Shown here one piece after another: positions 1-11,714 of a stretch of DNA of 64,000 nucleotides. Source of the stretch: Globisporangium splendens (taxonomy: Eukaryota > Oomycota > Peronosporomycetes > Pythiales > Pythiaceae); contig VFIW01000081.1 in assembly GCA_006386115.1 (NCBI GenBank), forward strand, positions 124,001 to 188,000. The letters run 5' to 3'. Every line of letters starts with the position of its first letter. Position 1 is the stretch's first letter. Made by a program: the position numbers and the translations under genes. The notes beneath the pieces are model-generated. The model worked only from the letters and a program-made list of their open reading frames with translations, did no database searches and was not told where the DNA came from.

Positions 1-1503
1 GAAGCAAACGACTCTTGCACCCCTTGGATGATGCACATGTGCATTTGTGAAACGGATCTCTCGCGTGAAAGCTTTCCGGTAATTAACGACATCCAGTGTC
101 CTCTCGTCTTTGCTGGGTTGGAAATCAGCCAAGCAAAAAACAAAAAAACTCAGCAAGTCAGCAAGTCGGTAGTTTTCGCGTAGTTTACGGCGATGACGCC
201 AGTGAAAGGTGTTCTTGACTCGCTTGCCTTTCTGTCTCTTGCGAGACTTCCAGCGCAGCAAACGTCACTCGGACTGATTGCCTATGGGCAGACGCACAGT
301 GCGCTGCGACGCTGGAGCGGCAACACAACAACTCGCATGCAACCAAACAAGTAAACGCAAGCATATCTTGCGAAGCGGTGGGTGGACATGTCAAAGAAGC
401 AGGAACCCAGAGTGCAAAGCAGCAAGTGAAAAAACTGCACCCACCTTGTGAAAGAAAACAAAAAAAGCACAACGGATGACAACCTTTCACTTGCAGTTTG
501 TATGGGTTACGTTTTTGAGCATGTGTGTGTGTGTGTGAGGTGTTGCTTGCTTGGCAAGATGCCCGTTTCGTCCCTTGTCGAACGGACGCGCATCAAAGCA
601 GCCACAATGAGAACAACATCGGAGCCATTTTGTCAGCAAGCCAATCAAATCAAGCAAACAAACAGCAAGGCGACCCTTAACAAGGGGCAACCTTGCAGCC
701 TGCTGGACTCAGCAACGTTCGTACCCACGACGGGTTACGTTTTATATCGATTCGCAGCATGTGCGGATCATTTTCGCAGCACCGCGTATCTATCCAACCG
801 CGCCAACAAGTCTTCTGCCCCTTTAGCCAGTCATACAGCAAGAAAATCAAAAAGTGTAACCACCTAGTTTGAGAGTCACTGACTGATGGCCTGTGTTGCA
901 GCTTGATCCCCATCATAGTGACGCGCGCAAATAGACATGCGCATCAAACGCCACATGACGGCAAAGAGGCGCCGCTTTGGCGCACATGCAGCAAACGAGC
1001 ACATCAATTTGCGTAACCACTCATCATCGCCAAAGTTTTGTGTGGTGCAAACGAACCCCAATGCGACACCACCGACTCGAAAAATGAGGTTTGACAGCAT
1101 GACGCGACGCGACGCCATCCAACTATCCAATGCCAACACGACCAGGCAGCCTCCATATAAAAGAAGGATACACAATTCTGCAAGTGCGTCCAACACGACA
1201 CCTACCCACCCACTTGATTGGCTCCACCGCGCAGCAAGGCAAGGACGCGCACATGCGCAAAAAGCGTAACCCTCGCAACAACTTCAATGCGCACTAAGTA
1301 CGATTATCCACTATGTTTACGATTGGAACTGGATTACAGAAATAGCATTCTCCACTAAGTACGGTTTTCTTGCACACTATCTCAAAATCAGGTGAGCCAC
1401 CCTAATATAGGACTCCCTTTCAACACCACACAGCCAAAAAGGGGAGAGCGTTAAACCTGCTACAGTTGTATAGAGAAACAAGCCCAGAAGACAAGCAACC
1501 AAG
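1..1503. other. Intergenic region upstream of DLST
   Basis: I see no supported gene here. Short overlapping reading frames occur on both strands but have no recognisable domain and no coding-like codon use. A short GT microsatellite lies near 522-537. The 11-mer CACTAAGTACG occurs twice, at 1292-1302 and 1353-1363, 61 bp apart and about 150-210 bp before the DLST start. It may be a promoter element, which is inference only. Confidence 0.5.
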
Positions 1504-3147
1504 ATGCAGAGCTCGACGCGCACGGTGTTGCGTCAGTCGGCGCGTGCGGCGGCGCGTGCCACCGCGTTGCGCGCGTTTGCGAGTCGCGCCTCCGTCGGCG
1601 CCAGTGTGCTAGGCGCTCGCTCGCTCCAGAACGCGGCGCCGTTGGCCGTCGCGGCGCTGAACAACAACACGTTTGCACAAGTGCGCAGCTTTTCGAGCGC
1701 CGGCGCGCCTGTGGACGTCCCGGTGCCGTCGATGGGCGACTCGATCTCGGAAGGCACGGTGGTCGAGTGGCTCAAGAAGCCGGGTGACTTCGTGGACGTC
1801 GATGAGGTTGTCGTTGTGCTTGAGACCGACAAGGTGAGCGTGGACGTGCGTGCGCCGTTCGCGGGCACGCTCGCGCAGCACTTGGCTGCCATCGATGACA
1901 ACGTGTTGGTCGGCGCGCCGTTGTTCCAGTTGGTTAAGGGCGAAGGCGGTGCTGCTGCCGCTGCTCCAGTGACGGCGCCGACGCTGGAACCAGTCGTTTC
2001 TACACCTGTGGCTCCAACCCCTGCGGCTCCAACCCCTGCGGGTGAGCCTGAGATTGTGAACGTGCCGTCGATGGGTGACTCCATCTCGGAAGGCACGATC
2101 GTGCACTGGGCCAAGAGCGCTGGCGACGCCATCGCGGCTGATGAAGTGGTCGTCGTGATTGAGACCGACAAGGTGAGCGTCGACGTGCGTTCGCCAAAGG
2201 GCGGTGTGATCCAGGAAGTGCTCGCCAAGGTGGACGAGGTCGTGGCGATCGGTGCGCCGCTCTTCAAGCTCTTGCCAGGCGCTGCGCCTGCGGCTGCTCC
2301 AGCTGTTGCGGCTCCAGTCGCCGCTGAGCCAGTGAAGGTTGCACCTGCTGCTCCAGCGAGTGCTCCAGCTGCGACTCCAAAGGTTGCTGCCCCAGTGGCT
2401 CCAGCCGCGAGCACTGTGAACCCGCTGTCGTTCGCGCCAGAACGCAACTCGCGCCGCGAAAAGATGAGCCGCATGCGTCTCCGTACGGCCGAGCGCTTGA
2501 AGGAATCGCAGAACACGTCGGCGAGTCTCACGACGTTCCAGGAAGTGGACATGACCAACATCATCAACCTGCGCAAGCAGTACAAGGACGCGTTCGAGGC
2601 CAAGCACGGCGCCAAGCTCGGCTTCATGTCGGCGTTCATCAAGGCGAGTGCGTCGGCGTTGCTCGAGGTGCCTGGTGTGAACGCGATGATCGACGACGCG
2701 CACCAGGAGATCGTGTACCGCGACTACGTGGACATGAGCGTGGCCGTGTCGACACCCAAGGGCCTCGTGACGCCGGTGATCCAGAACACCGAGTCGATGA
2801 GCTTTGCCGACATCGAGAAGAAGCTCGTGGAGCTCGCGGATCGCGCGCGCGCGGGCAAACTCACGCTCGAGGAGATGACGGGCGGCAACTTTACGATCTC
2901 GAACGGTGGTGTCTTCGGCTCGCTCATGGGCACGCCGATCATCAACCTGCCACAGTCGGCGATCCTGGGCATGCACGCGACCAAGATGCGTCCAGTGGTC
3001 TACAACGGCGAGGTCGTCGCGCGCCCGATGATGTACCTCGCGCTCACGTACGACCACCGACTGATCGACGGCCGAGAGGCCGTGACGTGCCTCAAGAGCA
3101 TCGCCGACAAGATCGAGAACCCTGAGCGTCTGCTCTTGGATCTGTAA
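1504..3147 (+). CDS. DLST: Dihydrolipoyllysine-residue succinyltransferase, E2 of 2-oxoglutarate dehydrogenase (mitochondrial)
   Basis: This 547-residue E2 core subunit transfers the succinyl group from lipoamide to CoA in the TCA cycle, in the mitochondrial matrix. The first ~65 residues are rich in Arg, Ala and Ser and almost free of acidic residues, as expected for a mitochondrial presequence. Two lipoyl domains follow (about 71-146 and 183-258), each with an ETDK motif, so the lipoylated lysines should be K110 and K223. After an Ala/Pro-rich linker the acyltransferase domain (about 318-547) ends with the HRLIDG active-site motif (H518, D522). There is no E1/E3-binding (PSBD) domain between linker and catalytic core; animal DLST also lacks it. 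Animal DLST has only one lipoyl domain, so the second is a notable difference. The gene has one exon. The pyruvate dehydrogenase E2 is the main alternative, but the missing PSBD and the core sequence favour DLST. Confidence 0.93.
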   Translation: MQSSTRTVLRQSARAAARATALRAFASRASVGASVLGARSLQNAAPLAVAALNNNTFAQVRSFSSAGAPVDVPVPSMGDSISEGTVVEWLKKPGDFVDVDEVVVVLETDKVSVDVRAPFAGTLAQHLAAIDDNVLVGAPLFQLVKGEGGAAAAAPVTAPTLEPVVSTPVAPTPAAPTPAGEPEIVNVPSMGDSISEGTIVHWAKSAGDAIAADEVVVVIETDKVSVDVRSPKGGVIQEVLAKVDEVVAIGAPLFKLLPGAAPAAAPAVAAPVAAEPVKVAPAAPASAPAATPKVAAPVAPAASTVNPLSFAPERNSRREKMSRMRLRTAERLKESQNTSASLTTFQEVDMTNIINLRKQYKDAFEAKHGAKLGFMSAFIKASASALLEVPGVNAMIDDAHQEIVYRDYVDMSVAVSTPKGLVTPVIQNTESMSFADIEKKLVELADRARAGKLTLEEMTGGNFTISNGGVFGSLMGTPIINLPQSAILGMHATKMRPVVYNGEVVARPMMYLALTYDHRLIDGREAVTCLKSIADKIENPERLLLDL

Positions 3148-3652
3148 GCGGCAAACACCACGATTACGACAGATGTAGTGTTCCAATTTGGACGCGCGAT
3201 TGCTCTCAGCCAATACACTCAATACACACACACACAAAAAGACCCACGGCCACTGGTGCCTTCCCTTATGCTCCTAGTGTCGTCATTCCCATGTTCTGGA
3301 CATCATTTCCATGTTGGCAATTCTGGCCAAAATGCACCACCAGCATACCGGTATCATACCCCGGTTTTCTTCAGTTTCTATCGGGATCGCGTAAATACGC
3401 GCAGTGGTCTCTAAATGAAGCCTCACACAAGGTTCGTAAAAAACTGCTTTTGGTAAATAAAGAGGCTACTATTGCAGTGGTGTCGAGTGCGAATGGAGTC
3501 CTGCAGCATATTTGCGCGGTGGACAGGAGAACGAACGGCAACCGCAGCACCTTCGCCGCCGCTCTCTCTGCGTGTGCGTGAGCCGCTCTCTCTCTCTCTG
3601 TATATAGACATCCTGTATATAGCAGCCGTCTTCTCCCTGCTGCACACGGCAC
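3148..3652. other. Intergenic region with CA and CT microsatellites and TATA-like boxes
   Basis: The DLST 3' region holds a short CA repeat near 3222-3236. Just upstream of the next gene lie a CT repeat (about 3584-3600) and two TATATAG boxes (about 3601 and 3616). The boxes sit 35-50 bp before the next ATG and could be its core promoter. I see no gene here. Confidence 0.4.
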
Positions 3653-6600
3653 ATGGGTGTGATCTCGGTTGGCGCCGCACTGGGCGTGAAGGATGACGGC
3701 GCCAGCAGTGCGCATCCGATCATCACGACGCCCTCCGTGACGACGTCGCCTGTGGTCGTCGGCCGACGACGCGGCGCGTCATCTGCGTCGCTGATCTCCG
3801 TATCGGCGTCGTCGGCTGCTGCGTCGTCCGCTGTGCCTGCACCGCGCGCTGCGCATTTTTATCCACAGCAACAGTATCAACTGAACAACAATAATGACCA
3901 GCAGAGCGCGAATAATCGGAAGAAACCATTGCGGAAACGAGCGATTGCAGCGAGTGGCGCCTCTAGTGGTGCTGCATCGACGGCTGCGACTACGACTACG
4001 ACTCGACCGAGCATCAGCACGAACGCGAGCTCCCAGCAGGACGACATGGGTCAGTGGCAGGTGACGCGAATGGTGACGGTGCCGACCCGGTTTGATCCAC
4101 AGATGCTTCTCCCGCATGTCATCGGCAACCGCGGCGCGCGCATGAACGGCATCATGAGCCAAGCGAAATGCATCATCATGCACCAGAAACGTGGCTTAGA
4201 AGCGCAAAGAAACAGCACGAATGGCTTTACGATGAGCTTCCAGGTGTCGGCCGACACCATCAAGCGGGTACAGTGCATCACATTCGTTCACTGTTGGCGG
4301 TCCTTGCGCGTTTATGTGCTAATGTATGGAGGCTTTGTATTGGTAGGTGGACCATGGTGCCAAGTTAATACGATCGGCTATCGAGAACGCCGAGCAGTTG
4401 ATGCTTCAGAATCAGATAACCGTCGCCAATGGTGGTAGCAATAGTGAGAGTAGTAATACGGCTTCGGCAGGAGAGCGAAGGCAGAGCTCGCCCCACAGCT
4501 CATCAAAACGTAGTGACCTCAACAAGGTCACAAATGCCGAAGAGTCCAGCGTCAATGACCAGACTGCGAGCTCTCGAGGAAACAAACGAACGCAGCCAGA
4601 TTCAAAGGATGAAAGCGACGAAGAAGAGACTGGACGGGACCGAAAACGCCGAATAGCGTCGGCAGAATCAGCGAAGAATAGCAGCAAACCTGACGACGAT
4701 ATGGACAAAAATGACGAGGTGTTGGATATCGATGCATATCGAATACAGTTGCAGCGCAGTGCGGCACTTTCGCGACGCATTGCCAGCGAAGCCGCGCAAG
4801 CCCAAGCACAAATGGCGATTGAGAAGCAGAAATATGTCACGTTGTTGCGTCAGGCTGAAGCGATGAAGCACAAGCGACGCGTCTCGGATTTGGTGGTGAA
4901 GGCGCAATGTGCGATCCTCGCATCGCCGTCTACGTCCGCTGCGAAGAAGAAGCGCGTCAAGATCGAGCAGCTCAGTTCGGTGCATGATGCGTGCTGGAAC
5001 AATGCCGCATTTCGCCACGTTGTCGCGCCTGATCTTCGAATACAACGGCCGCTTAGGAGGAAACTCTCTGCTCCCATGGCAGTACCTGGTCCGCTAGGGA
5101 AACAGTCAACAGCAAAGCTCCTGGATGACGACCTCGTCCAGCTATTTAAGAAGATTGAGGCTTTCAAGAAGGTGGTGACACAAAGCGTGCCGACAACGGA
5201 AAAGCAGCAGCAAGATGCACCAGAAGATGAGGGAAACGCGTCGTACGAATTCAACGATGACGTGAATAACGACGACGCACCGACCACGAGTCCTACCGGT
5301 GCTAATGCGGCAGAGAATGGATTACGATCGAGATCGCTGTCTGCTGTTCAGCTGGAGGCTCGAACCCCGATTCTTGCTTCCGCGACATCAACTACGGACC
5401 CAAACAGTCAGGAAAGCCGTCGCGAATCTTTCCGGTCAACGTGGGATGTCCCAGGGCTAACACGCGACCTGAATTTGGTGCAGGATTACATGGAAGAAAG
5501 CGATTGCAAATTGTTGCACTTCCTCGTTGGACAGCGACAGTATTTCTACATGGAGCCGCTGCTGCTGAATCACGGGATGGAGAATCCAGAGACGCTGAAA
5601 CGATGGATACTCTCGGAGCACGACATTGAACGCATCTGTCGATACCTCTCGGAGAATGATCAATTGGGAGCCAAGCTCGTCAACAGCGTTAGAGAAGCAG
5701 AGAAGGAAGCAAGAGCCAACTTGACGAGGTCTGCTGGGATGTTCAAGTCATCCAAGGAAAGTCAGTGGGCTGCTTTACAACGCCAGTTTGTCGATTTGCA
5801 CTCGCTTGCTCTTGCTGTGCATCTGCTCGGGTACCATTACCACGCGATCCAAGCTCTCAGAAGTGGTGAAATGCGTTCAAACGGCCGCAAATCGTCGCCA
5901 GCACCAACGACAGCATCGCCCAATCGCGATCTTCTCGCGGACGACACCTTGACGTCGGACTTGTTCAAGTTCATTCTCCGCCCGATTCGTTCGTCTGCGA
6001 TTGAGTCCAGCCTATTGGACTCGTTGCCGATCTCGTTGGTGCGCGAGACGGTGGAGCATTGCCCCGAGGTGCTCAACCATGTTTTGAACTGGAAAGAAGA
6101 AGAAGACATCCCGACAGAGTTGCCGCAGGATATCCAACATGCAAAGAGCGCAAACGGTTCGAGCGCGTACCTGCAAGCGTTGATGAATCGACTGTCGACG
6201 CATTTGTCGGAACTGAGTCTCGTGCTGACCTCGCTGGGCGGAAAAGCGCGACGCAAACTCGACGTTCAGCTCAAGGACATCACTCCGGACAATCAAGACA
6301 AAGTAATTTTCCTGACCAACCAATTCAAGACTGTCATGGCGAATGTCGTGATGGAAAACATCAAGTTGCAGCTTCACAAATGGGGGACCGTGTTCTTGGA
6401 GAATTCGTGTTCGTGGGTGGATTCCGATTTCGAAGACGCGTCCATGGACTACGGAAGCAATGGCGATCGGACGTACGACAAGTTTACGTGTCTCCAGGAC
6501 GCGCTGTTTGTGTGGCACAACAAGAAAGTGCTGTACTCGGCGAAGGACGACCTCGCGGGTATCGAAGAGACTCGAAGCAGTAACGCTAATGTCGCGGCCT

Positions 6601-8984
6601 CAACGACCGCAACATCGCACAAGGTGAAGGATACGCAGTTTTCTACTATCTCAGCTTCTACCTCGTCCAGTGGTCAAGGCTCGTCGTCCAGTACAGCTCC
6701 ACAGCATATCAACAGAGCCGTCGAGAATGAGCTGCAGCTTCTGAAACGATTGACGCCCGCCGCGATGCTCGACAAGATGGAAAACCAGTTCGCCGTGTCC
6801 GATATTACCAAGTACTTGTTGTCAGTGAAAAAGACCGCGAGGTTGCGGGGTGAGCTGTTTGAATCACTGAGAACAATGAAAACGTTGATGGAGGTCATGG
6901 GTCGCTCGGCTCCGTGGCGAACACACGTGGAGCATTCGAATGCGCTGAAACGGGAGCTGGCCAAGCAGGCGGACATTGAGAAGCGGCTCGTGCTGAACCA
7001 GTGGGCGTTCTTCTACAGCAGGCACAAGCATATAGCGGTGAAAACGAGTGGTCTCGACGATCTGTTCGGGAAGCAACAAAGTGAAGACGACACTACTACT
7101 GTGGCAAATGGCAAACCTGCAGCACCGGAAGAAGATGAAGAAAAGTGTGCACCAGCTGACGATATCAAAGAAAGCAAGACAAACAAAACAGCAGCAATGG
7201 AGATCGATTGGACGGGTGTGTTTGATCTAGACAACGACTCGGCGGACGCGATCGAGATGAAAAAGTTGCGCCATGAGCTTCAAGTGACGAACTCGGTGCT
7301 CGTGAAAAATGTATTTGGCAGCAGCACAGGACAAGGAGCAAGTGGCGGTGACGCGCAGAATGGACTCGATGCGGACCATAAAGCACTCGTGGAGGAGTGC
7401 AACGCGTTGACGCGGTCGTGTGTAGCAGCGCTGAGTAAGTTCTTGGGGGACGCCGTGGATAGTGACGTCGCGTCGCAGATCCATGCCGCGTGCGAGACCA
7501 CTGCGACTACTCCTCGACGTCGAGCTCGCACTCGCTCGGTTGTCATCCCTGACGAGATACCTGCATCGGTGGATCATGCGCCTGAAGTGACGTCAGCTCC
7601 AGTCGATGACTCGGTTGGAGACAGCTCCAGTCGAAAATCTCGCGCAAATGCGGACACGGGACGGAAATCGGCGCGTTCACCGGCTCAAGATGATGGTTCA
7701 GTGGCGTCTGACGTACCGGCCACCAAGAAGACAGCTCAGCGTTCCAGCAGTTTTGCTGACGATGAAGGTCGAGAGCGAAAGAATGGAGCTGGCAGTGCAG
7801 CGTCGTTAACGTCCACATCGTCGACGTCCTCCTCATCGCTGAAAAAGTCTCGTTCGAGCCACAATGCGGCGGTGCCGCTGCGAATGGGATGCTCCGGGTG
7901 TCGAGATGTGCGTCGTCGATGCACAGGCTGTTGCGGCTGCAGCTTGCACTGCGTCTGTGTGAGCTGTGGGTGCCGCGTGTGCTGTTCGACTCGGCTGTCG
8001 GCGGTTCAGAAGACGTTGGCGATGCTTGTGAGCTGCGTTGAAGCCAACGAAGGCTGTAAGTGGGTGCACCCCAAGCCGCGCGCGAGTTCGCTGTCCAGCG
8101 ACGCTGAGAGCTCATCAGCAACGTCGTCGACGCCACAATTCACGAGTCGCATTTGCGGCATGCTCCGCATTTGCTTCAAGTGTTTGTACTGTGGTGCGCA
8201 TTGCACTTGTGTTCGTCCGTCGGCATCCGGCCACGTCGGATTTGGTCTTCGTGGAGGAAAAACGCCATCAACGCGGCGAGAGCGGCGATTTAAAGCAAAG
8301 CCAGCGGCGACGCAGCGTCGCACAGCTGCTGCGGTTAATGAAGAAAGCGTGGATCCTGAGATCGCGTCGACTGCGCCGAAGACAGGACCAAGTGTGAGAA
8401 CTCGACAAGCTGCAACGGCTTCTGCTGCTGCCGCCACCGCTAGTGCGGCACCATCGACATCATCTGCGTCTGCATCAGAACAACCAGATATCTTTTCATT
8501 TCCAGACGATGCGTTGCCTCCCTCGCCGCGGAAGGACCAGGGGAAGAACGAACAGGAAGATCTCTTCCGTGCTGCTCGCGTTCGAATGAAGCTGCAGCGC
8601 AACGCGTTCTCGAAGCTCCATTCTTTGTATGGGTCGCTGCCATCGAATACGTTTTTGGATGGCGAGATACTGTGGCAACCCGAGCGTATCCGCATGATGT
8701 GGGAGCGGAAGGACTTCTTTGGCGTGCTCGGCGTGCCTCGTGACGCCACGACGCAGCAGATCAAGCGCCAATACCGGAAGCTCGCATTGAAGCTGCATCC
8801 GGACAAGACTATGGACGTAGGATCGACGCAAGAGCAGCAGAACGAAGGCAGTGGCAACAGCTACACGACGAGCACGGCGGATGAACGTGTCGAAGCGTTT
8901 GTGGCCGTCACGCACTCGTACAAACTGCTGTCGGGCGATCCAAAGAGCTCCGCGAACAACAATCTCTGGAAAGCGGCACCCTAA
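3653..8984 (+). CDS. KH-like and J-domain protein with cysteine-rich middle region (two exons)
   Basis: I read this as two exons, 3653-4267 and 4347-8984, split by a 79-bp phase-0 intron (GTACAG...TTGGTAG). The join restores one frame and gives about 1750 residues. Residues ~135-225 look like a KH RNA-binding domain: a VIGNRG stretch with the GxxG-type loop GNRG at 158-161, followed after the intron by an amphipathic helix. The middle is mostly low-complexity Ser/Ala/Asp-rich sequence plus long helical stretches. Around residues 1380-1500 are two cysteine-rich clusters with many CxC and CxxC pairs, possibly zinc-binding. The C-terminus is a J domain with the HPD motif at 1689-1691, which should stimulate an Hsp70. 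I know no named family with this architecture. A chaperone recruiter on RNA or ribonucleoprotein is inference. The codons of the C-terminal J domain are GC3-rich like the neighbouring genes. Confidence 0.75.
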
Positions 8985-9143
8985 TTATCCTTTTAGACCT
9001 CGTGACCTTTGCGAACCAACAGCTTCGAGGGAGACTCACGCAACGAAGGGCGAGTCCAGTGTCACGCGTTGCAGCGAGTCTGACGTGAAGAGCCGCTCGG
9101 ACTTGAGAAATTGGCGTGGACTCATTTGCACTTACTTAGCCTC

Positions 9144-9533
9144 ATGGACGTGAATCGCATCTTCTCGGCTGAGCAGATCGCCGTGCCGCCAGATCTCCCG
9201 CTCGTGATCAAGGACTGGACGAAGGCTGTGATCTGCGACAACCCCGACGATCTGCTGCGCTATTCGCTGAAATGGTTCCAAGAGAAGGCTGCGCTCGTGT
9301 CGAAACGCAAAGCGGCCGAGAACCAGATCCGCCGCATGCGGCAGCTGTTTGAGACCTACGACGTCGACGGCAACGGCCGCATGGAGACCAAGGAGCTCAA
9401 GAAATTCCTCGTGGACGACCTGGGGCTGCCGCTCGACGGAAACGAACTCGACGACCTCGCGATGGACCTGGACACCGAGTCTACGGGCTTCATCGAACTC
9501 CACGATATCATCCAGTGGTACTCGCATCGCTAG
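9144..9533 (+). CDS. Small RIIa-dimerisation/EF-hand protein, radial spoke RSP7-like
   Basis: This 129-residue protein starts with an RIIa (PKA regulatory-subunit type) dimerisation/docking domain at about residues 9-50, with the typical VPP.LP...KDWTK...NPDDLL pattern. Two EF-hands follow. The first loop is canonical (DVDGNGRMETKE, about 71-82). The second (DTESTGFIELHD, about 109-120) has Asp rather than Glu at position 12 and Glu at position 3. The combination of RIIa with EF-hands is known from the flagellar radial spoke protein RSP7 of Chlamydomonas, so a calcium-sensing axonemal role in zoospores is a reasonable inference. I chose the ATG at 9144; an upstream in-frame GTG at 9111 adds nothing domain-like. 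The gene sits only ~160 bp after the J-domain gene on the same strand and converges on STRAP. Confidence 0.78.
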   Translation: MDVNRIFSAEQIAVPPDLPLVIKDWTKAVICDNPDDLLRYSLKWFQEKAALVSKRKAAENQIRRMRQLFETYDVDGNGRMETKELKKFLVDDLGLPLDGNELDDLAMDLDTESTGFIELHDIIQWYSHR

Positions 9534-9741
9534 ACACAAAAGGATTAATGGAACAGGGAAGAAAGGTGACGAGGTTTGTAACATTTTGTATGGATTTGTT
9601 TTTGCTTTTATGACCATTCTGGGTTCCGCTTTGCATTTATGTGTCTTCCTATTTATCCGCACTATCGTTATCTCGTTCACCTCTCCTTCCGCGCGCTCAA
9701 TTGTGATGCAGCGACCTGCCTCACTCGTGTCACATTCTCGT

Positions 9742-10873
9742 CTATTCAGCGGTTGGCGCCACGGCTTCGGAGACCGACGCCGCGGCCGCGGACTTGGAGT
9801 CGCTCTGCCAGATGCGGATCGTACCGTCCTCGGAGCCTGTCGCGAAGCTCTCGCCGTGCGGCGAGTACCGCAGACACCGCACGGGACCGTGGTGGCCCTT
9901 GTGGCACTCGAGCATCTCGCCCGTTTGGTAGTCGAACACGCGCACCCACGTGTCGGAGCCACCCGCGATGAACTTGTCCTCGTGCGGATGCAGCGACGCG
10001 CCGCCTTCCTCGGCAAACGAGATCGGCATCATAAACGACCGGATCAGCGCAAAGTTGTTGCCCACGTCATAAAAGTACACCTATAACAGCATATCGACAT
10101 CATGGTTAACGAGCGAATTGAAGGCACACATACTGCAAATATACATACATATACATACACACAGGCATTACCTTTTTGCCAGCCGCGACCGTGAGCACAC
10201 TGTTTTTCCGCGACGCCTCCATGTCCATGACGCCACCGGCGTCCACTTTGAACTCGTGCACCTTTTGCGCCGACTCAAGGTTCCAGACCGTGATCGTGCC
10301 GTCGATCTCACCCGTGACCGCGAGCGCGTCGCTGATCACGACGACCTTGCGGATCTGCTCTTTCGTCGCGAGCTCGAGCGTCGGCGGTGTCGGCGGCACA
10401 AAGATGCCCGTGCGACCCTCGCTCTTGTAGTGCTCGAACTGCTCCTTGACTGTGAGCAGGTCGTAGACGCGCAGGAGCTTCTCGTGGCCCGCCGTGAGCA
10501 GCCGCGAGCCGTCGGGCGTGAACTCGACGCTCTTGACGATGTGCTTGTGCTCAAACGTCGTGATGACATCGCCCGAGAGCGCGTCCCAGAACTTGACCGA
10601 GAAGTCCGCCGAGCCCGTGGCCGCGAACTGCGCGCTCGCATCGATCGTCGCGCTCCACACAGCGCCCTTGTGGCCCTCGAACGTGCCGATCCAGTCGCCC
10701 GTGTCCGCGCGGCGCAGCATCGGGAGCTTGTCGTGGCACGCCGAGATGAGGAAGCAGCCGTCGGGTGTCACGGGACTGTACCGCACCTCGGCCAGTGGAC
10801 GCGAGTGGCCCGGACACACCACGGGGATCTGGCGCAGACCGCTACGCGATGACGGAGACAGCGGCGCTTCCAT
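9742..10873 (-). CDS. STRAP: STRAP-like WD40 protein (two exons)
   Basis: Two exons on the minus strand, 10873-10172 and 10080-9742, are separated by a 91-bp phase-0 intron (GTAATG...TTATAG) and encode about 346 residues, the normal length for STRAP/UNRIP. The protein is a chain of WD40 repeats. The N-terminal part has the diagnostic STRAP sequence: a [11 protein letters not shown] repeat, then [43 protein letters not shown] and a KLLRVYDL blade. The last blade has [11 protein letters not shown]. In animals STRAP binds the SMN complex and TGF-beta receptors; since oomycetes lack TGF-beta signalling, an snRNP-assembly or mRNA role is more likely here. The start is the ATG at 10873; the frame stays open upstream to 11041 but without an ATG in that stretch. 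It ends about 210 bp from the convergent EF-hand gene. Confidence 0.88.
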
Positions 10874-11714
10874 GGCGACGGGGCTGTGTAAGCGAGGGGG
10901 AGTATACGCTTCCGATATGCGCTTGCTTGGTGGCGGCGCGATGGAAATGTTATGTGAGGAGCTCTTTTGGAGCAGGTTATGTGGTTCCCCTGCTAGAGCG
11001 ACTGTGTGGTACTCACCATATGATAGAGAGAATAAGAACAAACAGGTTAGATTGCATGGTTGTTAAAGAAGGAGGGAAGCATTATTGCGCGGGACACTAG
11101 TTTCTGGATGGATAGTGGGTGAAGGTGGGTTGAAACTTGCTGCCTGCAGTCAGTCAGTCGGAAAGGGGGGAAGAAAGAGAGAGAGAGAGAGTGGGGGGGC
11201 GAAACACTCGAAAAGATCGATACAGACTGCGAACTTAACACGATGCAAAGGGAATGAATTGAAGAACTTCTGAGATAAGGACATGACGCAAAGAGTGCCA
11301 AATATGCAAATCTATACCTGATCATAATGACGCTGTTGAGTTAAACTCCGACAGATGGAGTTGAAGAAGCACACGAACTTAACGTCACATGCTTGAAGCA
11401 TCGTCCCTAAACCGGTAAAGCAACACCTCTCTTTTGAAGCATCCATGGTTTTGTCGACTTTTGCATCGTACCTTTCGGTCAGGTTGCACACCTCAAACTT
11501 TAAACACACGAATCAATACCAGTGTGCAACTGCCACAGATCTGCCAAAACAGGGTTGTCAAGATCTTGTACACAACCAGTGATTAGGGTCTGGTCAAGCA
11601 AGGAAAATGTTTCAAGTGGCGTCTGTCAGCATTCTGAACAAGAGGATCCACTGTGCTGTCACGCATCCTTCGCACCACCTCCACTGCCCTGTCAACATCC
11701 GCTCTCTCAAATCG
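10874..11714. other. Shared 5' region of STRAP and mevalonate diphosphate decarboxylase
   Basis: These ~840 bp separate two divergent housekeeping genes and must hold both promoters. An AG microsatellite followed by a G run lies at about 11173-11200. The sequence just before 11715 is open in the MVD frame back to an ATG at 11607, so a 36-residue N-terminal extension of MVD is possible. I see no separate gene. Confidence 0.45.

Noticed and set aside
448..1269. Frames of 110-139 codons upstream of DLST
   Set aside because: They overlap frames on the other strand, read through a GT microsatellite, and show no coding bias or domain.
1533..3237. Long minus-strand frames (369 and 542 codons) opposite DLST
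   Set aside because: They are shadows of the GC3-rich DLST gene, with skewed composition (runs of Arg/His or Thr/Ser) and no domains.
11607..11714. Upstream ATG of MVD as the real start with a targeting peptide
   Set aside because: The added 36 residues are His- and Cys-rich, unlike a typical presequence, and the family usually starts near the second ATG; kept as an alternative only.
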